Source: an uncultured Flavobacteriaceae bacterium
Lineage (GTDB): Bacteria; Bacteroidota; Bacteroidia; Flavobacteriales; Flavobacteriaceae
NCBI GenBank assembly: GCA_938018045.1
Contig: CALIIP010000052.1
Location: 1 to 9,710 of the forward strand
Reading direction: 5' to 3'
DNA length: 9,710 bases
Shown here: positions 1-6,286 of the stretch, in pieces
How the letters are laid out: every line of letters begins with the position of its first letter
How positions within the stretch are numbered: position 1 is the first letter of the stretch
Program-made: the position numbers and the translations under genes
The notes under the pieces: model-generated
The model's database searches: none
The model's input: the letters and a program-made list of their open reading frames with translations, nothing else
What the model was told of the DNA's origin: nothing

Positions 1-344
1 TGTTTGCATCACTTTTTGGAAAAGAACATTATAAAATTGAAGAAGTAGCAAGCGAAGGAGTGATAACATCTTTTTTTAAAGTTGGACCTAACAAAATTGA
101 GTTGCTTCAAGCAACAAGTTTAGAAAGTCCGATAGCAAAATTTATAGAAAAGAAAGGCGAAGGTGTACATCATATTGCTTTTGCTGTCAATGATATTGTT
201 TCAGAAATTAAAAGGTTAAAATCTGAAGGATTTATAGTGCTAAATGAAACACCTAAAAAAGGGGCAGACAATAAATTGGTTGCTTTTTTACATCCAAAAT
301 CAACAAATGGTGTATTAATTGAATTGTGCCAAGAGATTGAATAA
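1..344 (+). CDS. mce: Methylmalonyl-CoA epimerase, 3' part (5' end outside window)
   Basis: The reading frame is open from base 3 to the TAA at 342-344, so the gene begins before the window; the GTG at 60 is an internal valine codon, not the start. The product is the C-terminal part of a glyoxalase-fold (vicinal oxygen chelate) protein. Family-typical segments are KIEEVASEGVITSFFKVGPN, then IAKFIEKKGEGVHHIAFAV, then KKGADNKLVAFLHPKSTNG and IELCQE. The histidine pair at 168-173 and the glutamate codon at 321-323 match the positions where the family binds its divalent metal. The enzyme interconverts the (S) and (R) forms of methylmalonyl-CoA in the cytoplasm, linking propionyl-CoA carboxylation to the B12-dependent mutase. 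The frame is intact. A 117-base gap separates it from ftsX, so the two need not be co-transcribed. Confident assignment; the N-terminal half is not visible. Confidence 0.93.
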   Translation, partial: FASLFGKEHYKIEEVASEGVITSFFKVGPNKIELLQATSLESPIAKFIEKKGEGVHHIAFAVNDIVSEIKRLKSEGFIVLNETPKKGADNKLVAFLHPKSTNGVLIELCQEIE

Positions 345-367
345 TATTTTAAAAGTTGAAGCGTTAA

Positions 368-431
368 AATGCTAATTATAACTTCGAATAAAATCTTTGA
401 AATTTCAATCATTTAATTTTCAATGCTAATT
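368..431 (+). repeat. 10-base direct repeat AATGCTAATT upstream of ftsX
   Basis: AATGCTAATT occurs at 368-377 and again at 422-431. Each copy is followed within one or two bases by a similar sequence, TAACTTCG at 379-386 and TATCTTGC at 434-441, both loosely like the Bacteroidota -7 box TAnnTTTG. A 12-base palindrome, TTGAAATTTCAA, lies between them at 397-408. This is the only non-coding space before the five-gene ftsX run, so it should contain its promoter, but no good -33 TTG stands at the right distance. It could be a duplicated promoter or regulator site, or chance in AT-rich sequence. Confidence 0.35.
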
Positions 432-461
432 CGTATCTTGCACAAAATTTCTAAAGAATAA

Positions 462-1340
462 ATGTCAAAATCATTTGAAAAATATCAAAAACGTCGCTTA
501 CGATCATCGTACTTATCGGTTGTTGTAAGTATTGCATTGGTATTATTTTTATTAGGTTTGTTAGGTTTATTAGTGTTAAAAACCAAAACAATTTCTGATC
601 ATTTTAAAGAGCAAGTTGCAATCACTGCTTTTTTAAATGATAGCGCCAAAGAAAAAGACATCAAGCAATTACAGGCAAATTTAGAAAAGAAAGAATATGC
701 CAAATCAGTCGATTTTGTATCGAAAGATTCTGCAGCTGTTGCATACAGTAAAGATATTGGCGAAGATTTTATTGAGTATTTAGGAGAAAATCCTTTGAAA
801 AACGCAATAAATATTTATATAAAATCAGATTTTGTAACACCAGAAAAAATGGCGGAAATTGATACAGAATTATCAAAAGATAAAAATGTTTTTGAAGTAT
901 CATATGATAAGTCTTTGATTGATTTATTGACAAAAAACATTAAGCGAATTAGTTTTTGGGTATTAATTTTCAGCGGACTTTTTATGTTGATTGCTGTAGT
1001 TTTGATTAACAGTGCAATTCGATTGTCTGTATATTCAAAACGATTTACCATCAAAACGATGCAAATGGTTGGCGCTACAAAAGGGTTTATCAGAAAACCA
1101 TTTCTTTGGAAAGGTGTTCAACTTGGTGTTATTGGCTCTTTGGTAGCAATTTCTGGAATTGTAGGTGTCATGTATTATATGAACAAAACTTTACCAGAAA
1201 TAAAAATAATGGACGATAAAATGCTATTGGCGATTCTGTTTGGAGCAATTTTATTAACCGGAATATTTATAACATTATTGAGTACATTTTTTGCAACAAG
1301 ACGCTTCTTGAACTTAAGAACCGAAGATTTATATTATTAA
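462..1340 (+). CDS. ftsX: Cell division protein FtsX (permease-like subunit)
   Basis: At 292 residues with the FtsX topology, this is the membrane subunit that pairs with the ATPase FtsE in the inner membrane and passes conformational change to periplasmic peptidoglycan hydrolases during division. There is a short basic cytoplasmic N-terminus, a first membrane helix at about 18-40, a periplasmic domain at about 41-160, then three helices at about 164-186, 217-240 and 253-277. The segment from 195 to 214, containing IKTMQMVGAT and FIRKPF, matches the conserved cytoplasmic loop of FtsX-type permeases that contacts the ATPase. The ATG at 462 gives the expected length. ftsE is not adjacent, so it would have to be encoded elsewhere. 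It heads a compact run with DUF3098 and uppP, consistent with an envelope and division role. A generic FtsX-like transporter is less likely, given the single four-helix unit and the neighbours. Confidence 0.93.
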   Translation: MSKSFEKYQKRRLRSSYLSVVVSIALVLFLLGLLGLLVLKTKTISDHFKEQVAITAFLNDSAKEKDIKQLQANLEKKEYAKSVDFVSKDSAAVAYSKDIGEDFIEYLGENPLKNAINIYIKSDFVTPEKMAEIDTELSKDKNVFEVSYDKSLIDLLTKNIKRISFWVLIFSGLFMLIAVVLINSAIRLSVYSKRFTIKTMQMVGATKGFIRKPFLWKGVQLGVIGSLVAISGIVGVMYYMNKTLPEIKIMDDKMLLAILFGAILLTGIFITLLSTFFATRRFLNLRTEDLYY

Positions 1341-1342
1341 GC

Positions 1343-1594
1343 ATGGGAGACAAGAAAGATAAAAATGAAGTGAAGGAAACTTTCCTTTTCGAAAAGAAAA
1401 ATTATAGGTTAATGCTTATTGGATTGGCAGTTATTGCGCTCGGATTTATATTGATGGCTGGAGGCGGAAGTGACGATCCAAACGTTTTTAACGAAGAGAT
1501 TTACAACTTCCAGAGAATCAGATTGGCACCAACTTTAGTGTTGATAGGTCTTGCGATTGAGGTCTATGCTATACTTGCCAAGGGTAAAAAATAA
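1343..1594 (+). CDS. DUF3098 family small membrane protein
   Basis: This 83-residue protein has a charged, lysine-rich N-terminus (1-20) and two predicted membrane helices, about 22-40 and 61-79. The connecting loop contains the family-typical GGGSDDPNVFNEEIYNFQR. The order NYRLMLIGLAVIALGFILM, GGGSDDP, RIRLAP is what I recognise as DUF3098, found in Bacteroidota and of unknown function. Both ends lie inside, with the loop outside, or the reverse; I cannot tell which. The start is two bases after the ftsX stop and the stop overlaps the uppP ATG by one base (ATAATG), so translational coupling is likely. Its fixed place between ftsX and uppP suggests an accessory part in septal or lipid-carrier processes, but that is inference from position only. 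Confidence 0.85.
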   Translation: MGDKKDKNEVKETFLFEKKNYRLMLIGLAVIALGFILMAGGGSDDPNVFNEEIYNFQRIRLAPTLVLIGLAIEVYAILAKGKK

Positions 1595-2388
1595 TGAGTT
1601 ATTTAGAGGCGATTATTTTAGGAATTATTCAAGGTTTAACCGAGTTTTTACCTGTTTCATCGAGCGGACATTTAGAATTGATGAAAGCCATTTTAGGAGA
1701 CGATTCTTTACCTGAAGAAAGCCTAACATTCACCGTAATTTTACATTTTGCAACTGCTTTGAGTACGATCGTGATTTTTAGAAAAGAAATTGTTGAAATA
1801 TTTAAAGGGTTATTCCAGTTTAAATGGAATGAAGAAACACAATTCTCTTTAAAAATTATTATTTCGATGCTTCCAGCAGCAATGATTGGTTTCTTTTTTG
1901 AAGACAAACTAGCATCTTTTTTTGGCGGACAAATTTTACTTGTTGGTTTTATGCTAATCATTACAGCATTACTACTTTTATTTGCAGATAAAGCCCAAAA
2001 CACAGACAAAAACACTTCTTTTGGAAGTGCATTTATAATAGGAGTTTCACAAGCAATCGCCATGTTACCAGGAATTTCACGTTCTGGAGCAACCATATCA
2101 ACAGCGGTTTTATTGGGAATAGATAGAACAAAAGCAGCAAAATTTTCATTTTTGATGGTTGTGCCTTTAATTTTTGGAAAAGTAGCCAAAGATATTTTAA
2201 GCGGAGGAATAAGTTTAGAAAGTTCGCAAATAGGGATATTTTCTGTCGGATTTATTGCAGCATTCGTTTCAGGATTATTTGCTTGTACTTGGATGATCTC
2301 ATTGGTAAAAAAGAGTAAACTTTCTTATTTTGCATTGTATTGCGCAGTTGTTGGAGTCATTGCAATAACGTATGCATTGATGAATTAA
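1594..2388 (+). CDS. uppP: Undecaprenyl-diphosphate phosphatase (UppP/BacA)
   Basis: This 264-residue, highly hydrophobic protein is the membrane enzyme that removes a phosphate from undecaprenyl diphosphate, recycling the lipid carrier for peptidoglycan and other envelope polymers; overproduction gives bacitracin resistance in known cases. Both signature regions are intact. The first is QGLTEFLPVSSSGHLEL, with the (E/Q)xxxE motif at Q13-E17 and a conserved histidine at H26. The second is LPGISRSGATIST, with S162, R163 and T167 matching the catalytic Ser-Arg-Thr set of E. coli BacA. Several membrane helices fill the rest, with inverted-repeat architecture expected for the family. The ATG overlaps the last base of the DUF3098 stop. 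Having Gln rather than Glu as the first residue of the (E/Q)xxxE motif is an accepted family variant. Confidence 0.97.
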   Translation: MSYLEAIILGIIQGLTEFLPVSSSGHLELMKAILGDDSLPEESLTFTVILHFATALSTIVIFRKEIVEIFKGLFQFKWNEETQFSLKIIISMLPAAMIGFFFEDKLASFFGGQILLVGFMLIITALLLLFADKAQNTDKNTSFGSAFIIGVSQAIAMLPGISRSGATISTAVLLGIDRTKAAKFSFLMVVPLIFGKVAKDILSGGISLESSQIGIFSVGFIAAFVSGLFACTWMISLVKKSKLSYFALYCAVVGVIAITYALMN

Positions 2389-2397
2389 TTTATTTGA

Positions 2398-3096
2398 ATG
2401 AAAACACTTGAAGACTTTCAAAACGGACAACTATTATTGATTGACAAACCATTAAATTGGACTTCATTTCAAGTAGTGAATAAACTACGTTGGGAAATAC
2501 GTCAGAAATTTAATATCAAGAAAATAAAAGTTGGTCATGCCGGAACTTTAGATCCTTTGGCAACAGGATTGTTAATCTTGTGTACAGGAAAATTTACAAA
2601 GAAAATCGACACCTATCAAGCACAAGAAAAAGAATATACAGGAACTATAACTGTTGGAGGAACAACACCAAGTTATGATCTAGAAACTGAAATCAACGAA
2701 ACTTTCCCTACAGATCATATTACTAATGAGCAGATACAAGAAACTACAAAGCAATTTACAGGAACAATAGATCAAAAACCACCCATTTTTTCTGCACTGA
2801 AAAAAGATGGAAAAAAATTGTATGAAATTGCTAGAGCAGGAGAAACAGTTGAAATAAAAACTCGTAAAATAACCATTTCAACTTTTGAAATCACTAAAAT
2901 AGACATGCCAAACATTGATTTTAGAGTTGTGTGTAGTAAAGGAACATATATTCGTTCTTTAGCTTTTGATTTCGGACAAGCATTAAATTCTGGCGGACAT
3001 TTATCTGCACTTAGAAGAACAAAGATTGGTAATTTCTCAGTTGATGATGCACAAACTGTTGAAAGTTTTATTGAAGGCTTGAAGGAACAATTATAA
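2398..3096 (+). CDS. truB: tRNA pseudouridine-55 synthase TruB
   Basis: This cytoplasmic enzyme converts uridine 55 in the T-arm of tRNAs to pseudouridine. The 232-residue product carries the TruB motifs in order: LIDKPLNWTSF near 14-24; the catalytic loop GHAGTLDPLATGLL with the nucleophile D52; a substrate-binding stretch around PPIFSALKKDGKKLYEIAR; and the C-terminal CSKGTYIRSLAFDFG. The length corresponds to the catalytic core with a minimal C-terminal extension; the full PUA-like domain of the roughly 310-residue E. coli enzyme is absent, as is usual in Bacteroidota. The ATG lies nine bases after the uppP stop with no terminator between, so it is read as part of the ftsX run. Confidence 0.97.
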   Translation: MKTLEDFQNGQLLLIDKPLNWTSFQVVNKLRWEIRQKFNIKKIKVGHAGTLDPLATGLLILCTGKFTKKIDTYQAQEKEYTGTITVGGTTPSYDLETEINETFPTDHITNEQIQETTKQFTGTIDQKPPIFSALKKDGKKLYEIARAGETVEIKTRKITISTFEITKIDMPNIDFRVVCSKGTYIRSLAFDFGQALNSGGHLSALRRTKIGNFSVDDAQTVESFIEGLKEQL

Positions 3097-3105
3097 TATA
3101 CAGAT

Positions 3106-3981
3106 ATGACTTTATTGGATTGGAAAAATAAAGGAGAATATTTTAACTATAAGTCACATAATATATTTAATGTCGATGAAGGAAATGGTGATGTAATTCT
3201 TGCTATACATGGTTTTCCAACAGCATCTTTTGATTGGCATAAAATGTGGATTCAACTTACCGCGAATCATAGAGTACTAACGTTAGATATGATTGGTTTT
3301 GGGTTTTCAGCGAAGCCTAAAAAATACAATTACAGTATTTTTGATCAAGCCAATTTGATCGAAGATTTTCTAACTCATAAGCAAGTAAACAAAGTCAAGA
3401 TTATCTGTCATGACTATGGCGATACTGTTGCTCAGGAATTATTGGCAAGATATAATAACCGCATTCTAAATAAAGAAAAAGGGCTAGAAATAACTACTAT
3501 CTGCTTTTTAAACGGCGGTTTATTTCCAGAAACACACAAGCCTTTATTAATTCAAAAACTACTAATGAGTCCATTAGGAAGTATTGTTAGTAGATTATTT
3601 ACACGCAAAAAATTAGGTAAAAATTTCAAAACCATTTTTGGACCAAAAACACAACCAACCGAAAACGAATTAGATGAGTTTTGGAGTTTAATTAACTATA
3701 ATGGCGGAAAATATGTTTTCCATCTTTTGATTCGTTATATGAAAGAACGAGTAAATAATAGAGAGCGATGGGTAAAAGCCATTCAACAGTCAAAGATTCC
3801 TGTTCGATTAATTAATGGAGTTTATGATCCTATTTCAGGACAACATATAGCGGATAGATATAAAGAATTAATACCAAACGCTGATGTTGTAGAGTTAAAA
3901 GATATTGGACATTTCCCTTTAATAGAAGCCCCAAACTTGGTTTTAAAGCACTATTTTGAATTTTTAGCACTAAAATATTGA
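3106..3981 (+). CDS. MEST/PEG1-like alpha/beta hydrolase
   Basis: The 291 residues form an alpha/beta-hydrolase fold. AIHGFPTASFDW at about 33-44 supplies the oxyanion HG. The nucleophile elbow is CHDYGD, with Asp (D103) in place of the usual serine, as in haloalkane dehalogenases and epoxide hydrolases. D241 in GVYDP is the candidate acid and H269 in IGHFP the candidate base. The stretch HDYGDTVAQELL, then LNGGLFPETHKPLLIQKLL, FGPKTQPTENEL and the RWVKA region closely resembles the vertebrate mesoderm-specific transcript protein (MEST/PEG1) as I remember it, more than typical bacterial dehalogenases. There is no signal peptide, so it is probably cytoplasmic. It follows truB by nine bases and is likely the last gene of the run. 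The substrate is unknown; the Asp nucleophile suggests an epoxide, halide or ester. The last 12 bases overlap the end of glsA on the other strand. Confidence 0.88.
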   Translation: MTLLDWKNKGEYFNYKSHNIFNVDEGNGDVILAIHGFPTASFDWHKMWIQLTANHRVLTLDMIGFGFSAKPKKYNYSIFDQANLIEDFLTHKQVNKVKIICHDYGDTVAQELLARYNNRILNKEKGLEITTICFLNGGLFPETHKPLLIQKLLMSPLGSIVSRLFTRKKLGKNFKTIFGPKTQPTENELDEFWSLINYNGGKYVFHLLIRYMKERVNNRERWVKAIQQSKIPVRLINGVYDPISGQHIADRYKELIPNADVVELKDIGHFPLIEAPNLVLKHYFEFLALKY

Positions 3982-4884
3982 CAAATCAGATTTTGTAGTA
4001 AACTCCTCAAGAAATTTCATTCCTTTAAAAGAATTTCCTTTCTCATTTAATTTCGGACTCCAAACAGCAATCGCATATTGATCTGGAAGAACAGCTATAA
4101 TTCCTCCGCCAACACCACTTTTTCCTGGTAGACCAACTTTAAAAGCAAATTCTCCTGACTCGTCATAAAAACCACAAGTAAGCATTAACGAATTTATCCT
4201 TTTAGATTCGCTATTTGTGAGAATGGAATTGTTATCTATTGTAGAATTTCCGTTGTTTGCCAAAAACAAGAATACTTCAGAAAGTTCTTTGCAATTCATC
4301 TCAAGAGAGCAAAGATCAAAATAGAAATCTAAGACATCCGAAGGGTCATTTTTAATATTTCCAAAGGATTTAATAAAATTACATAATGCAATATTTAGAA
4401 ATCCCGTTTTCTTTTCTGATGCTGCGACTTCAGCCGAATAATTTAACTCTGAGTTATTAGAAATACTTCTCACAAATGCTAAAAAATCTTCTTTAGGGTT
4501 TTTTAAATTACTAATAAGAATATCAGAAATTACAATAGCGCCAGCATTTACAAACGGATTTCTAGGAATACCTTTATTTGCTTCCAGTTGAACGAGCGAA
4601 TTAAAAGCCGTTCCAGAAGGTTCTACACCAAGTCTTTCCCATATTTTCTCACCAACAATATGATAGGCTAAACTTAACGCTAATACTTTTGCGATACTTT
4701 GAATTGAGAATTGATCTTTATAATCTCCGATTCCGAAATTGTCATTATTGATTGATGAGATATGTATTCCAAATTTTTCTGAATTGATACAAGCCAATTC
4801 AGGAATATAAGATGCTACTTTTCCGTTATCATCTATACTTTTAACCTCTTGATATGTTTCTTGAATTATTTTTTTAAAATTCAT
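3970..4884 (-). CDS. glsA: Glutaminase (serine-dependent beta-lactamase fold)
   Basis: This enzyme hydrolyses L-glutamine to glutamate and ammonia in the cytoplasm. The 304-residue length is right for the single-domain bacterial type. Visible motifs are FSIQSIAK with the Ser-x-x-Lys pair S63 and K66; GIPRNPFVNAGAI around 105-117 with N113; FYFDLCSLEMNC with the tyrosine Y188; and LPGKSGVGGGI with S256 near the end. All expected active-site residues are present. The start codon is nine bases after the stop of the minus-strand gene ending at 4894, so the two are probably co-transcribed. At its 3' end the TAG stop is the complement of the Leu289 CTA codon of the converging hydrolase gene. An acid-resistance role like that of E. 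coli GlsA1 is possible but nothing here shows it; nitrogen or glutamate supply is equally likely. Confidence 0.96.
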   Translation of the reverse strand: MNFKKIIQETYQEVKSIDDNGKVASYIPELACINSEKFGIHISSINNDNFGIGDYKDQFSIQSIAKVLALSLAYHIVGEKIWERLGVEPSGTAFNSLVQLEANKGIPRNPFVNAGAIVISDILISNLKNPKEDFLAFVRSISNNSELNYSAEVAASEKKTGFLNIALCNFIKSFGNIKNDPSDVLDFYFDLCSLEMNCKELSEVFLFLANNGNSTIDNNSILTNSESKRINSLMLTCGFYDESGEFAFKVGLPGKSGVGGGIIAVLPDQYAIAVWSPKLNEKGNSFKGMKFLEEFTTKSDLSIF

Positions 4885-4893
4885 ACTACTTGA

Positions 4894-5376
4894 TTATAAA
4901 AATCGATTGTGCCAACTCTCAGTAATTGGAATTTCCCAATTATTTTCTAACTCTTCTTTTGTATTAATCAGATTATTAAAAACAATTGTTTTTGCAGAAA
5001 CAGCCTTCTTTTTTACCAATTTTTGAAATTCTTTTAAGTCTTTGTATTGCACAAATTCACCTTGTTTAAATGAAACATTTAACTTGTCTAGAAGTTCTAC
5101 TTCGTAAGTTGCTTGTAATGATAATATGAACATTACTGACTCATCAATTGCATCAACAGAAAGAGATTCTATTGTTTGATCAACTGCAAAAATGATAAAA
5201 CGATCATATTTTAATTGATAGGACGCGATAACTTTTGCACCACTATCATCCCAAGAAGTTAAAAAACCTTCTATTTTTTGAGAAATTTCTTTTATTTCTT
5301 CTGGATAAAATTTTCTACTAGATTGGTAAATCCAAATTTTAGAATAGTTGGGCAGTTTTGCAAAGTCAACAAGCAT
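4894..5376 (-). CDS. Conserved Bacteroidota hypothetical protein (SWHNRF family)
   Basis: This 160-residue soluble protein has no signal peptide and no membrane helix. I recognise the pattern as a widespread Bacteroidota family: KIWIYQSSRKF at 13-23, FLTSWDDSG at 38-46, KYDRFIIFAVDQ at 56-67, LNVSFKQGEF at 99-108, then AVSAKTIVFNNLI and the C-terminal WEIPITESWHNRF. To my recollection some database entries call members 'ABC transporter ATPase', but there is no Walker A (GxxGxGKS/T), Walker B or LSGGQ signature, and the length is far too short, so I reject that name. Alternating strands and helices suggest a small alpha/beta fold. Function is unknown. It is the first gene of a probable two-gene transcript with glsA, nine bases downstream, and diverges from the lipoprotein gene at 5478. 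Confidence 0.85.
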   Translation of the reverse strand: MLVDFAKLPNYSKIWIYQSSRKFYPEEIKEISQKIEGFLTSWDDSGAKVIASYQLKYDRFIIFAVDQTIESLSVDAIDESVMFILSLQATYEVELLDKLNVSFKQGEFVQYKDLKEFQKLVKKKAVSAKTIVFNNLINTKEELENNWEIPITESWHNRFL

Positions 5377-5404
5377 ATTAAATAGTGATTATTTTTATGA
5401 GCGA

Positions 5405-5412
5405 CAAAAGTA
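5405..5412 (-). promoter_or_regulatory. Putative -7 element TACTTTTG for the hypothetical-glsA transcript
   Basis: Read on the minus strand, 5412-5405 is TACTTTTG, a full match to the Bacteroidota -7 consensus TAnnTTTG. It stands 28 bases before the ATG of the minus-strand hypothetical gene, leaving a leader of roughly 20-25 bases. No clear -33 TTG is found at the usual 17-23 base spacing; only AT-rich sequence is there. Assigned from consensus and position only. Confidence 0.5.
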
Positions 5413-5431
5413 GATAAACAATTGTTAAAAC

Positions 5432-5463
5432 TTTTAGTAAGAGTAGAATAATTACTATTTTTA
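5432..5463 (+). promoter_or_regulatory. Weak candidate promoter for the lipoprotein gene
   Basis: TATTTTTA at 5456-5463 differs from TAnnTTTG at the last base, and TTTTA at 5432-5436 sits 19 bases upstream where a -33 TTG-type element is expected. The start codon follows 14 bases after the -7-like box, so the leader would be very short. The region is AT-rich enough that a chance match is a real possibility. Confidence 0.3.
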
Positions 5464-5477
5464 CACACTTCGAAAAT

Positions 5478-6191
5478 ATGAATAGACAGTTTATTTACAT
5501 AGTATTAGTGCTATTTTTGGCATTTTCTTGTTCGTCTGATAAAAAAGAACTTGAAGCGACCAATGACTTGATTGATAGTCTAGCGCAACAAGATGTGAAT
5601 GTAAGTAGCATCGGAATTACACTTTCGCCAACAGCAAAAGAACAAACAGAAACATGGTTAGAGTATCAAATGATACAATCTAAAATTGATGGATACAATA
5701 AGACTACTAAAAGCCAAGCATTGTTGAATGCGATGGAACTTGCAGAATTGGTTGAAAATGCCTCAGACACTATTGATGTTAAGAAGTTAGACCGTCCTGA
5801 TATAAAAATTAGATTTAATGTATTGCGAAATCATGCCTTACGATTGGATGATATGTCAACAATACCAAATATTTCAGAAGAAGAAGTGATGACTGAAGTG
5901 ACAAGTGTTTTAGATGCTTTTTCGGCTTTAAATGAGAAGATTAACATTATCTATAAAATTGAAGAATATGAGCGTGAATTAGATATTGAGACTCAATCTG
6001 TCGGTTCAATTGAGCCTATAGAAAGTATTGATCAAACGCTTAATTCAAATAAGAAAGTAATTGATAAAAAGCAAGTTCTTAAAAAAAGTATCCCTAAAAA
6101 TTTTAAGAAAAAAGCGCCTTTCAAAAAAATTAACACAAAAAAGTTAAAAGAAAACACACCATCAAAAAAAGATATTTTAAAAAAGGAATAG
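5478..6191 (+). CDS. Predicted lipoprotein with lysine-periodic tail, unknown function
   Basis: I do not recognise the family. The 237-residue product begins with a hydrophobic signal (about 5-17) ending in LAFSC, a lipobox with the acylated cysteine at C18, so it should be a membrane lipoprotein; after the cysteine comes SSDKKE. Residues about 20-170 are charged and probably helical, with stretches such as WLEYQMIQSKIDGYNKTTKSQ and LLNAMELAELVENA and no cysteine other than C18. From residue 191 to the end the composition changes sharply: 19 of 47 residues are lysine against four acidic ones, with KK doublets about every five residues. The tail could bind peptidoglycan, teichoic-like or other acidic polymers, or nucleic acid, but that is only inference. 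It diverges from the minus-strand pair and precedes the M13 peptidase gene by 95 bases. Confidence 0.85.
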   Translation: MNRQFIYIVLVLFLAFSCSSDKKELEATNDLIDSLAQQDVNVSSIGITLSPTAKEQTETWLEYQMIQSKIDGYNKTTKSQALLNAMELAELVENASDTIDVKKLDRPDIKIRFNVLRNHALRLDDMSTIPNISEEEVMTEVTSVLDAFSALNEKINIIYKIEEYERELDIETQSVGSIEPIESIDQTLNSNKKVIDKKQVLKKSIPKNFKKKAPFKKINTKKLKENTPSKKDILKKE

Positions 6192-6223
6192 CCTCTTAAA
6201 TAAATATTAATATGACTTTTAAA

Positions 6224-6258
6224 TCGCTAATAAACATAGATTTAAACTAAATTAGCGA
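6224..6258. repeat. 8-base inverted repeat upstream of the M13 peptidase gene
   Basis: TCGCTAAT at 6224-6231 is exactly complementary to ATTAGCGA at 6251-6258, with a 19-base spacer. The spacer includes TAGATTTA (6237-6244), one base from the Bacteroidota -7 consensus. The right arm is followed by an A-rich, not T-rich, stretch, so it does not look like a terminator for the upstream lipoprotein gene on the plus strand. A T-run does follow on the minus strand, but no gene is read that way here. It could be an operator around the M13 promoter. Confidence 0.4.
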
Positions 6259-6286
6259 AAAAATAAAAACTAAATTATCAATAAAT

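Noticed and set aside
60..344. GTG at 60 as the true start of the epimerase
   Set aside because: The frame continues upstream to base 3 with family-typical residues (GKEHYKIEEVASEG), so the GTG codes for an internal valine and the real start is outside the window.
1629..2189. A 186-codon open frame antisense to uppP
   Set aside because: It lies wholly inside a gene with intact catalytic motifs, has no recognisable domain and reflects low stop frequency opposite hydrophobic codons.
3106..3981. Haloalkane dehalogenase as a firm name for the hydrolase
   Set aside because: The Asp nucleophile fits, but the halide-stabilising Trp/Asn pattern (HDWG) is replaced by HDYGD and the closest remembered pattern is MEST, so the substrate class is left open.
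4894..5376. ABC transporter ATPase as a name for the minus-strand hypothetical gene
   Set aside because: No Walker A, Walker B or signature motif is present and 160 residues is too short for an ABC ATPase domain.
5377..5477. Small RNA or riboswitch in the divergent region
   Set aside because: The 101 bases are AT-rich with no stable stem or known aptamer pattern; promoter elements on both strands account for the space.
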